Assembly (NCBI RefSeq): GCF_003574655.1
Contig: NZ_QNUM01000003.1
Location: forward strand, 248,001-312,000
Reading direction: 5' to 3'
From: Cohaesibacter haloalkalitolerans
GTDB taxonomy: Bacteria > Pseudomonadota > Alphaproteobacteria > Rhizobiales > Cohaesibacteraceae
DNA length: 64,000 nt
Part shown: positions 10,801 through 19,107 of the stretch, piece after piece
Numbering within the stretch: position 1 is the stretch's first letter
How the letters are laid out: the number at the start of each line of letters is the position of its first letter
Program-made: the position numbers and the translations under genes
Notes under the pieces: generated by a model
Told to the model about the DNA's origin: nothing
The model's database searches: none
What the model saw: the letters and a program-made list of their open reading frames with translations, nothing else

Positions 10801-11331
10801 ATAGAGGCGGTCGCCAAAAATGGTCTTGAGTGCAGCCAGACGGTCCCTCGCCTTTGGCGCATGATTGCTCGCCAGCATTCGGTCAACAGGACCGTTGCTG
10901 CCGCCAGTCAGACAAATGATCCCTGCTCCCAACTCCTCAAGGTCTGAAATACTGACATGCGGCTCCCGATCGTCTTCCGGCGCGAGATAGGAGCGGGACA
11001 CCAGAAGCTTCATGTTTGCCCAACCCTCGTCGGTCGCCGCCAACAACACGAGCGACGGCAACTGCGTATGACCCGCCCCCTGAAAATCGCCGTCCTGGCA
11101 GTTGAGTTCTACCTGACAGGCCATGATCGGCTGAATGCCCTCAGAAACAGCCTTTTCCGAGAATTCGAGCGCCCCGAACATGTTGCGCGTATCGGTGATT
11201 GCCACCGCAGGCATATGGAGGCTTTTGGTCTTCTTGATGATCTTGGCAACGGGCATCGCTCCCTCCAGCAAGGAGTAAGCCGAGTGCACATGCAGATGAA
11301 TGAATTTCAGAGTGTCAGACAGTCCATCCAT
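7885..11331 (-). CDS. dnaE: DNA polymerase III alpha subunit (replicative polymerase)
   Basis: The chromosomal replicase catalytic subunit, 1148 residues, normal for DnaE1. Visible parts in order: PHP domain (FIHLHVHSAYSLLEGAM at residues about 9-25), palm/catalytic core (GPGRGSGAGSLVAWSL near 390; PDFDIDFCQDRREEV near 420 with the paired Asp of the metal site; PMFKY-equivalent YGFNKSHAAAYA near 770), the helix-hairpin-helix region, and an OB-fold nucleic-acid domain near 1000-1080 (AGTITARQERKTKTGNRMG). The ATG at 11329-11331 is used; a TTG three codons upstream also opens the frame. It lies at the end of a long minus-strand cluster starting at birA. Confidence 0.97.
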   Translation of the reverse strand: MDGLSDTLKFIHLHVHSAYSLLEGAMPVAKIIKKTKSLHMPAVAITDTRNMFGALEFSEKAVSEGIQPIMACQVELNCQDGDFQGAGHTQLPSLVLLAATDEGWANMKLLVSRSYLAPEDDREPHVSISDLEELGAGIICLTGGSNGPVDRMLASNHAPKARDRLAALKTIFGDRLYVEIMRQGMASEVAVEPLIIDLAYEMDIPLVATNDVYFSEKEDFEAHDALLAIAESKVLIQSDRRQLTRDYYLKSQEEMVELFSDLPEALENTIEIARRCSTRVRTVKPLLPRFAGADADPEEAERHEAAELRKQAEEGLRKRLDVHGLAPGLTEESYWERLEFELGIIVSMKFPGYFLIVADFIKWAKEHGIPVGPGRGSGAGSLVAWSLTITDLDPLRFALLFERFLNPERVSMPDFDIDFCQDRREEVVHYVQRKYGWSNVGQIITYGTLQARMVLRDVGRVLQMPFGQVDKLCKLVPMKGAVSVSLPEALEQEPRLVEARKEEEIVDRLISISLKLEGLYRHTSTHAAGVVIGDRSLDKLVPMYRDPRSDMPVTQFNMKWVEKTGLVKFDFLGLKTLTVLQTAVRFVAQRGIELNLSEIPIDDPKSYEILCKGETVGVFQLESMGMRKALLDMKPDQFEDIIAIVALYRPGPMANIPVYCARKRGEEKPDYMHDLLEPVLKETYGIIIYQEQVMQIAQILSGYTLGQADMLRRAMGKKIREEMEKQRVFFCDGAEERGVAREQASEIYDLVAKFADYGFNKSHAAAYALVAYQTAYMKANYPVEFLAAIMTLDMNNTDKLSEFRRDAIRLGIEVRPPSINESGVEFVVKDGSIIYSMAAIKGVGQPAAEHIMDVRGDKPFKDLADFAKRISPRVINKRTIENLAAAGTFDVLNPNRAQVVASIDVIMGEATSHTRDASSGQGGLFGEQEAAPLPLPDVRPWTSEQKLQREYSAIGFYLSAHPLDEYVPQLEKMRIQLWQPFELAVKQGASAGRLAGTITARQERKTKTGNRMGIITVSDPTGQYEAVLFSEALARFRDMLEPGKTVILEVGADERPEGISVRINNVRPLESDGMQKVMRVFVNDPKPLSSLQKQLDDRGDGEVSVIVMLDEGQCEVEMRLKGKYYVSPEVGRALKAIPGVVDVEVGAA

Positions 11332-11564
11332 GGAACACAAGCCTTCCCGTCAAATCTCGCAAGAACAGATACCAAAGCGCGAGAATCATATCGCACAGGA
11401 TCACGAGAATAGAAAAGGTCACCGAGAATGGCAAAGCCCGACCGGCCGCTTTTTGACATTTGACCCAACAGGCCGAAGACCGGCAGAAGCCGCCGCACAA
11501 AACCGGGAATATGTAAAACCCCCGATCTTATCTTTGTTCACAATAGTGGGATCACCTGGCCCGA

Positions 11565-11648
11565 TTACACCAGAACCTGCATCCACACACCAATCATGGA
11601 CATGAAGGTAATCAGGGAGCCAAGCGCAAGAACATCACGAATAATCAT
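11565..11648 (-). CDS. 27-residue single-helix membrane protein behind a LexA-like promoter (SidA-like candidate)
   Basis: A complete tiny ORF with strong signals. The ATG at 11646-11648 is preceded by a GAGG Shine-Dalgarno sequence (11656-11659) with a 7-base gap, and the ORF ends with TAA at 11565-11567. The product begins MIIRDVLALGSLITF and is one hydrophobic helix with charged residues only at positions 4-5. Its promoter (11683-11711) has a GAAC-N7-ATAC LexA-type site in the spacer. SidA of Caulobacter crescentus is a LexA-controlled inner-membrane peptide of 29 residues that blocks division through FtsW. Size, single helix and SOS-like control agree with that design, but I cannot check sequence homology here. 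The coding call is good; the SidA-type role is a hypothesis. Confidence 0.62.
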   Translation of the reverse strand: MIIRDVLALGSLITFMSMIGVWMQVLV

Positions 11649-11682
11649 AACCAGACCTCAAATTTGTTCGCGTTATAAACTC

Positions 11683-11711
11683 ATTATGTATTTGTTTTGT
11701 TCTCATTGCAA
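11683..11711 (-). promoter_or_regulatory. Promoter of the 27-residue membrane protein with embedded LexA-like operator
   Basis: On the minus strand: -35 TTGCAA (11706-11711), 17-base spacer, -10 CATAAT (11683-11688). The alphaproteobacterial LexA operator is a direct repeat GTTC-N7-GTTC (GAAC-N7-GAAC on the other strand). Bases 11688-11702 read GAAC-AAAACAA-ATAC on the coding strand, one perfect half and one degenerate half, lying inside the spacer where a repressor would block polymerase. Confidence 0.55.
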
Positions 11712-11774
11712 GCGAATTATCTTAAACCTGCAGAGTGCATTTTATTACAATTTTCCAAATAGTTAGGGGGATTT

Positions 11775-11789
11775 GTTCTCTTTTTATTC
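11775..11789 (+). promoter_or_regulatory. Second LexA-like site, GTTC-N7-ATTC
   Basis: Bases 11775-11778 are GTTC and 11786-11789 ATTC, separated by exactly seven T/C-rich bases: seven of eight conserved positions of the alphaproteobacterial SOS box. It lies about 65 bases upstream of the -35 of the 27-residue membrane protein gene, on the same stretch of intergenic DNA. Confidence 0.45.
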
Positions 11790-12121
11790 ACACTCCTTCA
11801 AACAGAGCGGCCAAGAAGAAGGAATGAGCCACAACGCGCCAGCTAAATTTGACAAGCTGTGCACAAGGCGCCTCCTGTCCTCAGGATGTGCACAGGCTAT
11901 CCCCAAAAAGGAGCGCCATTTCCCTCGCACTTTCCTGGATATCCAACATTGTCCACCAGCCATCAACAGCCGGGCAGCAAACAACCGGGAGGAAATCATG
12001 GGAGAACAGACGGAGGAAAGCAGGTCTGAGGCCTGCTTCATGGGCCACAGAAAAATAGTGCATCAGGAGCAGAGGAAAGGCCCGCCAGCTAATCTAGACG
12101 GCAGGCAGAGAAAAAGCCTTC
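11790..12121. other. Intergenic stretch between the SOS-like sites and lolD
   Basis: No convincing gene. Two copies of the palindrome TGTGCACA occur at 11858-11865 and 11887-11894, 29 bases apart, the second followed by GGCTATCCCC. A 7-bp inverted repeat AAGCAGG/CCTGCTT at 12018-12038 lies 84 bases beyond the lolD stop but lacks a clear T-run, so it is at best a weak terminator. Confidence 0.4.
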
Positions 12122-13117
12122 TCAAAGATCGACGATCTTGCCGTCAACCAGCGTGATCTGGCGATCCATGCGTTCTGCCAGAAACAGATTGTGAGTGGCA
12201 ACCAGCGCAGCGATTCCGGACTGCTTGACCAGAGCATTGAGCGCCTTGAAAACATATTCCGAGGTATTCGGATCAAGGTTGCCGGTCGGCTCGTCAGCCA
12301 ATAGCACACGGGGCGCATTGGCCATGGCGCGAGCTATTGCAACGCGCTGCTTCTCGCCACCGGAAAGCTCGCTTGGCCGATGGTCAGAACGGTGATCGAT
12401 CTTCATGTAAGCCAGCAGCTCCTTTGCCCGGACCTCGGCTTCCTTGCGATTCTCACCTCGAATGAGCTGTGGCAGCATGACATTTTCGAGTGCCGAGAAT
12501 TCCGCCAGCAGATGATGGAACTGATAGACAAAGCCGATCTCGTTGCGGCGCATCAGCGTGCGCGCCCGATCGACAGCCTGACTTTGCGCAACCTGCGCGA
12601 TATAGACCTCCCCCGAAGTCGGACGCTCCAGCAGGCCGGCAATATGCAGCAAGGTGGACTTGCCCGCGCCGGATGGCGCAACCAGCGCCACCATTTCACC
12701 GGCCCGAACCACCAGATTCGCACCATTCAGAACGACCAGATCTTCCTCGGCCTGTTCATAGGATCGGTGAATATTGTCGAGCACCAGCAGCGGCTCGTTA
12801 AGTTCAGTATCACCAAATCCTGAACCTTTGTCCGCAGCGCCGGAAACACTTCCCCCGGAGCCGAATGACGCCGGATACTCCGTCACAGCCGCATCAGCAG
12901 CAACTCCGGTACCGTCGTCGCTGGCCGGATAGGAAGTTGGCATGACGGGGATGCTCGAGGTCAACTCGACAAAATTGCCGGATGCTTCATAGGAGCTGGC
13001 AGACGATGCGCCACCGCTGGCAACTTGCGCCGGAGCGGCCTTCGGTTCCTTGGCCCTCGCTGCCTTGCGCTTTTCTTCATCGCTCAGGATCGGCCAGAAA
13101 AAGCTTTTCTTATTCAT
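12122..13117 (-). CDS. lolD: Lipoprotein-releasing ABC transporter ATPase LolD with long N-terminal extension
   Basis: ATPase of the LolCDE-type complex that extracts lipoproteins from the inner membrane for delivery to LolA. The ABC core starts near residue 108: Walker [10 protein letters not shown] (147-155, with Ala in place of the usual first Gly), Q-loop [12 protein letters not shown], signature [14 protein letters not shown], Walker [13 protein letters not shown] and the H-loop His in VATHN. The start at 13115-13117 ([16 protein letters not shown]) overlaps the end of lolC by eight bases, so translation is probably coupled. At 331 residues it is about 100 longer than usual LolD; the extra N-terminal part is Ser/Ala/Gly-rich and looks disordered. 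Confidence 0.9.
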   Translation of the reverse strand: MNKKSFFWPILSDEEKRKAARAKEPKAAPAQVASGGASSASSYEASGNFVELTSSIPVMPTSYPASDDGTGVAADAAVTEYPASFGSGGSVSGAADKGSGFGDTELNEPLLVLDNIHRSYEQAEEDLVVLNGANLVVRAGEMVALVAPSGAGKSTLLHIAGLLERPTSGEVYIAQVAQSQAVDRARTLMRRNEIGFVYQFHHLLAEFSALENVMLPQLIRGENRKEAEVRAKELLAYMKIDHRSDHRPSELSGGEKQRVAIARAMANAPRVLLADEPTGNLDPNTSEYVFKALNALVKQSGIAALVATHNLFLAERMDRQITLVDGKIVDL

Positions 13118-14378
13118 ACCGAAGAGCCTCCACCGGATCGAGACGCGCTGCACGCCACGCAGGATAGAGCGTGGCAAGGAAAGACAGAACCAGCGAAATC
13201 GCCAGTACGGAGATTGTTTCTGAGGCATTCATGTCCGCAGGAAGCTTGGAGAGGAAATAGAGTTCAGGCGAAAACAGCTCGGTCCGCGTAATCCAGGAAA
13301 CAAACTGTCGGATTGACTCGATATTGAGACACACCACCAGCCCCAAAAAGAATCCGGCAAAGGTGCCGACAAACCCGATGGCCGCCCCGGTAATCATGAA
13401 AATCCGCATGATCGAAGCGCGGGTTGCGCCCATGGTCCGGAGAATGGCGATGTCGCTGCCCTTGTCCTTGACCAGCATGATGAGACCGGAAATGATGTTC
13501 AGCGCCGCCACCAGAATGATCAGTGTGAGGATGATGAACATCAGGTTGCGCTCGACCTCAAGCGCAGAGAAGAAGGTGACATTTCGATAGCGCCAGTCGG
13601 TCATGAAGATCTGCTGACCGATCGCCTCCTCGACAGCCGGGCGCAATTCACCCACCCTGTCCGGGTCATCGAGATAGACCTCGATGGCAGAAACCTTGCC
13701 ATCCTGATTGAAATAGGCCTGTGCGGCCGACAACGGCATGAAGATGAAGGTGCTGTCATATTCGCTCATGCCGATCTCGAAGATCGCCTTGACCGGATAG
13801 GACTTGATACGTGGCGCGACCCCCATCGGCGTCACCGCCCCTTTGGGCGAGATCAGCGTGACGCGATCCCCGGCGATCACACCGAGCGAACGGGCAAGGC
13901 GGGAACCAAGTGCTACCCCTTCGGATTCGTCAAAGCCTTCGAATGTGCCCTGAAGAACATTGCTGGAAACCAGCTTGAGCTTGTCGATGCTTTCCTTCGA
14001 CATGCCACGCACAAGCGCACCAACCGAACCGCCCGCTCCGGATGCAAGGATCTGTCCTTCGACAAAGGGAATGGCAAAGCTGACGCCATTGACACCGTCA
14101 ACGCGTTTGACGATGCCGTCATAGTCCGTCAGTTCCTTGTCCATCGGCTGGACGACCAGATGGCCGTTGATGCCGAGAATCTTGTCCAGCAGTTCGGAGC
14201 GGAAGCCATTCATCACGGCCATGACGATGATGAGCGTTGCAACGCCCAACATGATTCCGAAAAAGGAAAGCCAGGAAATGACGGAAACGAAGGCATCCCG
14301 TCTACGGGACCGCAAATAACGGAACGCCATCATCCATTCAAACAGAGCAAACGGCGATTGGACCTTTGGCGCGGACAT
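13110..14378 (-). CDS. lolC: Lipoprotein-releasing ABC transporter permease (LolC/LolE family)
   Basis: Inner-membrane permease of 422 residues. It has the family layout: an N-terminal [27 protein letters not shown] segment leading into the first transmembrane helix (about 25-50), a periplasmic domain of about 200 residues, then three helices near 275-420 ending in [28 protein letters not shown], the FtsX-type C-terminal signature. Only one permease gene is present next to lolD, as is usual in alphaproteobacteria, so the complex is probably a homodimer (inference). It lies 70 bases after proS on the same strand. Confidence 0.93.
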   Translation of the reverse strand: MSAPKVQSPFALFEWMMAFRYLRSRRRDAFVSVISWLSFFGIMLGVATLIIVMAVMNGFRSELLDKILGINGHLVVQPMDKELTDYDGIVKRVDGVNGVSFAIPFVEGQILASGAGGSVGALVRGMSKESIDKLKLVSSNVLQGTFEGFDESEGVALGSRLARSLGVIAGDRVTLISPKGAVTPMGVAPRIKSYPVKAIFEIGMSEYDSTFIFMPLSAAQAYFNQDGKVSAIEVYLDDPDRVGELRPAVEEAIGQQIFMTDWRYRNVTFFSALEVERNLMFIILTLIILVAALNIISGLIMLVKDKGSDIAILRTMGATRASIMRIFMITGAAIGFVGTFAGFFLGLVVCLNIESIRQFVSWITRTELFSPELYFLSKLPADMNASETISVLAISLVLSFLATLYPAWRAARLDPVEALRYE

Positions 14379-14448
14379 TCAATTCTCCAGACGGAACGGT
14401 CGCCCGCCCGGAACTCCGCAGCAGGCGACACATTCTTGATTTATCGAA

Positions 14449-15771
14449 TCATTTACCGGCGATGATACGATCTACAACCCCGTCGAGGGAAACCATTTCA
14501 CGTGCCCCTGTGGCGCGATCCTTGATTTCCACCTCATTCGACGCAAGGCCACGCGGCCCGACGATAATCTGCGTCGGCAACCCGATAAGATCCATCGTGG
14601 CAAATTTCGCGCCAGCCTGACCGGCGCGGTCATCATAGAGGACGTCAAATCCGGCATTTCCAAGGCGCTCGTAAAGAGCGTCACTGGCTGCCGTGGTTTC
14701 GGCGTTGTCGGCCTTCATGTTGATGAGGCCGATATCGAACGGTGCAACCGACTTCGGCCAGATGATGCCGTTTTCGTCATGGCTGGCTTCAATGATACCG
14801 CCCAGAAGACGGGATACACCAACACCGTAGGAGCCCATGTGAACCGGATATTCCTTGCCGTCGGCAGCCATCACGTTGGCGTTCATCTTGCCGGAATACT
14901 TGGTGCCGAAATAGAAGATGTGACCAACTTCGATGCCGCGCGCTGCGATCCGGTCTTCTTCAGGAACAGCGTTGAAGGCAGCCTCGTCGTGCATATCCTC
15001 TGTTGCCGCATATTCACGGGTCCAGTCCTCGACAATGCCGGAAAGATCGCCGCCGAAGTCCACGTCATCGCCGGGCACGGTCTTGGTGAGATAGTTCTTG
15101 TGACAGAACACCTCACTCTCACCGGTATCCGCCAGAATGATGAATTCATGGCTGAGGTTGCCCCCGATCGGGCCGGTATCGGCCTTCATCGGAATGGCGG
15201 TCATGCCGAGACGCTTGAAGGTGCGCAGATAGGCAACGAACATGCGGTAGTAGGCTTCGCGAGCCCGGGCTTCATCCATGTCGAAGCTGTAAGCGTCCTT
15301 CATCAGGAACTCGCGACCGCGCATCACACCGAAGCGAGGACGAATCTCGTCACGAAACTTCCACTGAATGTGATAGAGGTTGAGCGGCAGATCCTTGTAG
15401 GACTTCACATAGGTACGGAAGATGTCCGTGATCATTTCTTCGTTGGTCGGGCCAAACAGCATGTCGCGTTCGTGGCGATCGACGATTCGCAGCATTTCCT
15501 TGCCATAATCGTCATAGCGGCCGCTCTCTTTCCAGAGTTCGGCGGGCTGCAAGGTCGGCATGAGCAGTTCGATGGCGCCCGAGCGGTCCTGTTCTTCCCG
15601 AACAATCTGCTCGACCTTGCGCAACACTTTGAGCCCCAGCGGCAACCAGCTGTAGATACCGGCCTGTTGCTGGCGGATCATGCCAGCGCGAAGCATATAG
15701 CGATGGGATACGATTTCTGCTTCTTTCGGGGTTTCCTTGAGAATTGGCAGAAAATAACGGGAAAGACGCAT
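14449..15771 (-). CDS. proS: Prolyl-tRNA synthetase, short alphaproteobacterial form
   Basis: Class II synthetase charging tRNA-Pro, 440 residues. Class II motifs are visible: motif 1 around [21 protein letters not shown] (residues about 40-60, proline at its end), motif 2 [23 protein letters not shown] (about 135-158) and motif 3 [16 protein letters not shown] (about 320-335). The typical bacterial ProRS is about 570 residues because of an inserted editing domain; this protein lacks it, like the ProRS of most alphaproteobacteria, where mischarged Ala-tRNA is cleared in trans. It lies upstream of lolC on the same strand. Confidence 0.96.
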   Translation of the reverse strand: MRLSRYFLPILKETPKEAEIVSHRYMLRAGMIRQQQAGIYSWLPLGLKVLRKVEQIVREEQDRSGAIELLMPTLQPAELWKESGRYDDYGKEMLRIVDRHERDMLFGPTNEEMITDIFRTYVKSYKDLPLNLYHIQWKFRDEIRPRFGVMRGREFLMKDAYSFDMDEARAREAYYRMFVAYLRTFKRLGMTAIPMKADTGPIGGNLSHEFIILADTGESEVFCHKNYLTKTVPGDDVDFGGDLSGIVEDWTREYAATEDMHDEAAFNAVPEEDRIAARGIEVGHIFYFGTKYSGKMNANVMAADGKEYPVHMGSYGVGVSRLLGGIIEASHDENGIIWPKSVAPFDIGLINMKADNAETTAASDALYERLGNAGFDVLYDDRAGQAGAKFATMDLIGLPTQIIVGPRGLASNEVEIKDRATGAREMVSLDGVVDRIIAGK

Positions 15772-16087
15772 GGATCTGGCTCTTTCATTAAAACAAAACG
15801 GATTTCGCGCGGATCAATTGAACGGCAGCCACAAAAGCCCCAAAAACTGACCGCATATCACTCGACGTCTTTATAGACCGAGATCGATTCTGAGACAGCA
15901 AATATCGAACAAGAAGCCTGGAGTTCGACTTTTTACACAGGCAGAGCGGTCAGAGAAGGTAAATATTACCATTCACTTATTCTAAAGACGAATAACAAAG
16001 TCGATTTCGCTTTGCTGATGATTTTCGATCTCAAAAAACGCGAAAAAATACGCAATTGCTTAAAAATAGTGATGACAAAATGGGCGT

Positions 16088-16292
16088 TTGGGATTAATGT
16101 CCCTGCATAATGATAAGAGATACGCTCACCACCGTTATCTCACTTCGCGCAGTAATGTCTTGGGAGGATACATATCTCGGGCGCGCTTTTTAGCCGCAGC
16201 CGTTCAGCATCAGCAAAACCACAAATGCAAGCTGAATTATGAGATCACGACGCGATCACTTAAAAAACAAGGCTTCGGCCTTGTTTTTTTTT
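16088..16292 (+). ncRNA. Candidate small RNA of about 200 bases
   Basis: The plus strand shows two short stem-loops, GGGA-TTAATG-TCCC (16090-16103) and GAGATA...TATCTC (16117-16141), and ends in a textbook intrinsic terminator at 16266-16292. No plus-strand protein gene lies upstream (proS is on the other strand), so the terminator implies a short transcript. An open frame crosses the terminator and is therefore unlikely to be translated. I found no good promoter: a TTGCTT at about 16053 lacks a clear -10. No known RNA family recognised. Confidence 0.35.
16266..16292 (+). terminator. Intrinsic terminator with cUUCGg loop
   Basis: Stem AACAAGGC (16266-16273), loop TTCG, stem GCCTTGTT (16278-16285), followed by T's to 16292. 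The C(UUCG)G tetraloop is exceptionally stable. The A-run on the 5' side means the opposite strand also carries six T's after the stem, so it could additionally stop minus-strand transcripts. Confidence 0.82.
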
Positions 16293-16613
16293 GCCTTTTC
16301 CCTCGGACACCCTTCATGTCGTGACGACGGATAGCGATTTCAAGTGACAGCGACATGACATTTTATCCAAAGCCAGCAAAAATGCATCGATCAGGTCTCT
16401 GTGTTGCAGCAACGCAACAGGTCCAGACACACTGACCCACACTCCCCCTCAAAGACCAAAAAGGGCTTGCAACGCCATCTGCCCGTGCCAGCCACAGGCA
16501 TTCACCATCCTGTAAACAACAGGAAGGTGATGACAGGATCGTCAAACAGGGTCGGGCTTCAAGGGAAAGGGGCTGCCTGCAGAGCACGTCCGCCAGACAA
16601 ACAACGGAGAACC

Positions 16614-16889
16614 TTACTTCAGGCTATCCGGCATGGGCAGAAGGGACAGAAGATCAGGACCAAGGCCCTGAACTTCTATTGCCCAATAGAAGAGACCAAA
16701 CAGCACGCTCGCCAGAATGGTCGTGGCAACGGCCTTGCGCAGCATCATCGCCTTTGCCGGAGCACTGGCCGTGGTTCCGAGCCGCCGATCATTCACCTCA
16801 GCCTGGGTGCGAACACCGAAAGGCAGGACAATGAACAGCGAGAGCCACCAGATGATGAAATAGACGGCAAGGCCGCTAACCAAACTCAT
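16614..16889 (-). CDS. DUF1467 family small membrane protein
   Basis: A 91-residue protein with two transmembrane helices (about residues 5-23 and 54-72). It opens with SGLAVYFIIWWLSLFIVLPFGVRTQ and has the VRTQAE...PG/GTTASAPA pattern that I associate with DUF1467, a family typically found next to methylmalonyl-CoA epimerase and proS in alphaproteobacteria. Function unknown. It starts 27 bases after the epimerase gene and is surely cotranscribed with it. The ATG at 16887-16889 is used. Confidence 0.85.
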   Translation of the reverse strand: MSLVSGLAVYFIIWWLSLFIVLPFGVRTQAEVNDRRLGTTASAPAKAMMLRKAVATTILASVLFGLFYWAIEVQGLGPDLLSLLPMPDSLK

Positions 16890-16915
16890 GAAGTCTTCCT
16901 TGTTGAAGGAAAGGC

Positions 16916-17320
16916 TTATACCTGTTCCAGCTCGGTCAAAGTACCGCAGAAGTCTTTCGGATGCAGGAAGATAACCGGTTTGCCGTGTGCGCCAATCTTC
17001 GGTTCGCCGTCGCCAAGAACGCGAGCGCCTTCAGCTTTCAGCTTGTCGCGGGCAGCGATGATATCTTCAACTTCGTAGCAAACATGGTGGATACCGCCAA
17101 CGGTGTTCTTTTCAACGAACTTTGCAAGCGGGCTATTTTCCCCGAGAGGCTCCAGCAGCTCGATTTTGGTGTTTGGCAGTATAACAAAGACCACCTTCAC
17201 GCCATGTTCAGGAATTTCCTGTGGCTCAGAGCATTCTGCACCCAGTACGCCGCCATAGGTGGCAACGGCTTTTTCAAGACTCGGTACGGCAATAGCCACA
17301 TGGTTCAAACGACCAATCAT
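16916..17320 (-). CDS. mce: Methylmalonyl-CoA epimerase
   Basis: Interconverts (2S)- and (2R)-methylmalonyl-CoA in propionyl-CoA breakdown; a dimeric vicinal-oxygen-chelate protein. From MIGRLNHVAIAVPSLE it is 134 residues, the usual length. The metal ligands are visible as NHVAIAV (His7), Glu in KIELLEPL and the GGIHHVCYEV histidines. In-frame starts at 17326 (ATG) and 17341 (GTG) exist; the family N-terminus favours the ATG at 17318-17320. It lies between RNase J and DUF1467, a conserved alphaproteobacterial neighbourhood with no metabolic link to the flanking genes. Confidence 0.93.
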   Translation of the reverse strand: MIGRLNHVAIAVPSLEKAVATYGGVLGAECSEPQEIPEHGVKVVFVILPNTKIELLEPLGENSPLAKFVEKNTVGGIHHVCYEVEDIIAARDKLKAEGARVLGDGEPKIGAHGKPVIFLHPKDFCGTLTELEQV

Positions 17321-17412
17321 TTCCATGCATCCTTTTTTCACTGTGTTGTTTACCGGTCAGGGCTTGCCGACGCGACAAGTCTTTAGTCTTACCGGAAACG
17401 CATTCCTCACTG

Positions 17413-19077
17413 TCATACAAGGTTGATCATGACTGCGACAACTGGCTTTTTGGACCACTTTTGGTTCACTTCAGAGCGGACAGACCGCCTGACAGCCTCG
17501 CGCAGCACCTCGACATCCTTGCGTTTCTTGGCTGGCATCCCTTTCAGGGCACCAAAAATCCCGGCTTCCACGATTTCAACAAACAACTGATCATTTGCAT
17601 CTCTCTCTGGAATCCCGGCGAGAGCCATCTGTGGATGGCCCAGGATTTCCCCCTTGCGGCTGATCGTGATCGCCACGGAAATATGCCCCACGTAGGAAAG
17701 CTTGCGCCGTTCCTGTATCCCCATTTCCTCGAAGGTGCCAACGAGCGATCCGTCCTTGTAGAGGCGACCGCCGAAATATTCGTCCCAGGCTTTGACAGTA
17801 CCACCGGCCAGGCGAGCCATCCAGCCGTTGCGTACGTGCAAAATTTCCTTTACGCCCATCTCCCGCGCCAGACGGGCATGTGCCCGCAGATGCATTTCCT
17901 CGCCATGAACGGGAATCGCGATTCTGGGCCGGAGCCATTCATAGAGCTTGCGCATGTCACCACGCCGCGGATGACCGGAAACATGCACGGCGGCATCCCG
18001 GTCGGTGATGATCTCGATATCCTGCGCTGCAAGATTGTTGATCACCTCGTTGATGGCGCGTTCGTTGCCCGGAATGGCCTTGGAAGAAAAGATCACCTGA
18101 TCGCCCTTGGAAAGTTGCACGGTGGGGTGTTCCTTGGCCGCGACGCGGGCAAGCGCCGCCCGTTTTTCACCCTGTGAGCCGGTGAGAATGGCGACAACCT
18201 TGTCGCGCGGCAGATAGCCATAGTCATCATCGGAGATGAAGGGCGGCAGATCCTGCAGATAGCCCTGCTCCTGCGCCACTTCGATGAAGCGCCACAGCGC
18301 CCGCCCGACAACCACACACTGGCGATCATTGGCCCGGGCCGCTCTGGCAATTGCCTGAACGCGGGACACGTTGGAAGCAAAGGTCGAAACAGCCACCCGA
18401 TGCGGAGCCTTGGCAATGAGATGGGTCAGTTCTGCTTCCACTTCCGTTTCCGAAATCGATGATCCTTCGGAAAGGGCATTGGTCGAATCGCACATCAGCG
18501 CCAGCACACCCTCGTCACCAAGCTCGATCAGCCGGGCAATGTCTGTTCCCTTGCCGACGCCGGGAGTGGCATCCAGCTTCCAGTCACCGGAGTGGACCAC
18601 CAGCCCGTGCTCTGTGCGGATGGCCAACGCATTGGCTTCCGGAATCGAATGGGAGACCGGCACAAACTCGACATTGAACGGCCCGATCTGAACCCGGCTG
18701 CCCTGCGCGACCCGGTTGACCGGAATATCGCCGCAATCCGGCTCGGATTCAGCCTTGGCCTCGACCAGATCGGCCAGAAAGCCCGTTGCATAGATGGGGG
18801 CAGCAAGGCGCGGCCAGAGCGAAAACAGCGCGCCGAAATGATCCTCATGACCATGGGTGATCACGATCCCGTCGATGCGGTCCCTCTCCTGCTCAAGAAA
18901 GCGGATATCCGCAAAGATAAGATCGGCGCCGGGATGCGCTTCATTGGCAAATGCCACACCAAAATCGACCACAAGCCAGCGCTTGTCGCCCTCTGGCCCT
19001 ATTCCGTAAAGGGCCATGTTCATTCCGATTTCCCCTACGCCGCCGAGCGGCATAAAGACCAGTTCAGAAGATATCAT
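17413..19077 (-). CDS. rnj: Ribonuclease J
   Basis: A 554-residue metallo-beta-lactamase/beta-CASP RNase with 5'-3' exonuclease and endonuclease activity in mRNA decay and rRNA processing. The zinc motif ITHGHEDHFGAL is near residue 75; further ligands lie in VPVSHSIPEA and HSGDWKLD; the beta-CASP part has CDSTNALSEGSSISE and VSTFASNVSRVQAIARAA; the late motif is HVSGHPRRGDMRKLYEWLRP with PVHGE. The C-terminal domain after residue 450 has the usual length. Alphaproteobacteria use RNase J besides RNase E. It lies 30 bases downstream of birA on the same strand. Confidence 0.96.
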   Translation of the reverse strand: MISSELVFMPLGGVGEIGMNMALYGIGPEGDKRWLVVDFGVAFANEAHPGADLIFADIRFLEQERDRIDGIVITHGHEDHFGALFSLWPRLAAPIYATGFLADLVEAKAESEPDCGDIPVNRVAQGSRVQIGPFNVEFVPVSHSIPEANALAIRTEHGLVVHSGDWKLDATPGVGKGTDIARLIELGDEGVLALMCDSTNALSEGSSISETEVEAELTHLIAKAPHRVAVSTFASNVSRVQAIARAARANDRQCVVVGRALWRFIEVAQEQGYLQDLPPFISDDDYGYLPRDKVVAILTGSQGEKRAALARVAAKEHPTVQLSKGDQVIFSSKAIPGNERAINEVINNLAAQDIEIITDRDAAVHVSGHPRRGDMRKLYEWLRPRIAIPVHGEEMHLRAHARLAREMGVKEILHVRNGWMARLAGGTVKAWDEYFGGRLYKDGSLVGTFEEMGIQERRKLSYVGHISVAITISRKGEILGHPQMALAGIPERDANDQLFVEIVEAGIFGALKGMPAKKRKDVEVLREAVRRSVRSEVNQKWSKKPVVAVMINLV

Positions 19078-19107
19078 ACTCTCTCTCAGTGGCGCTTGTT
19101 CGCGCCA

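Larger units (their letters stand above)
15772..16613. other. Long intergenic region proS / DUF1467 gene
   Basis: About 840 bases without a credible protein gene. The part next to proS (15780-16060) is AT-rich and must hold the proS promoter if proS is not read from upstream. A strong hairpin terminator with a T-run on the plus strand sits at 16266-16292 and appears to end a short plus-strand RNA (see separate entries). Nothing recognisable was seen in 16300-16613. Confidence 0.5.

Noticed and set aside
12018-12038. Hairpin AAGCAGG/CCTGCTT as lolD terminator
   Set aside because: No T-run on the minus strand after the stem, so it is not called as a terminator.
11773-12156. A 127-codon plus-strand frame between dnaE and lolD
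   Set aside because: Lys/Arg/Gln-rich, no ribosome site, overlaps the end of lolD; looks accidental.
16088-16324. A 78-codon frame over the candidate small RNA
   Set aside because: It runs straight through a strong intrinsic terminator and has no ribosome site at its ATG.
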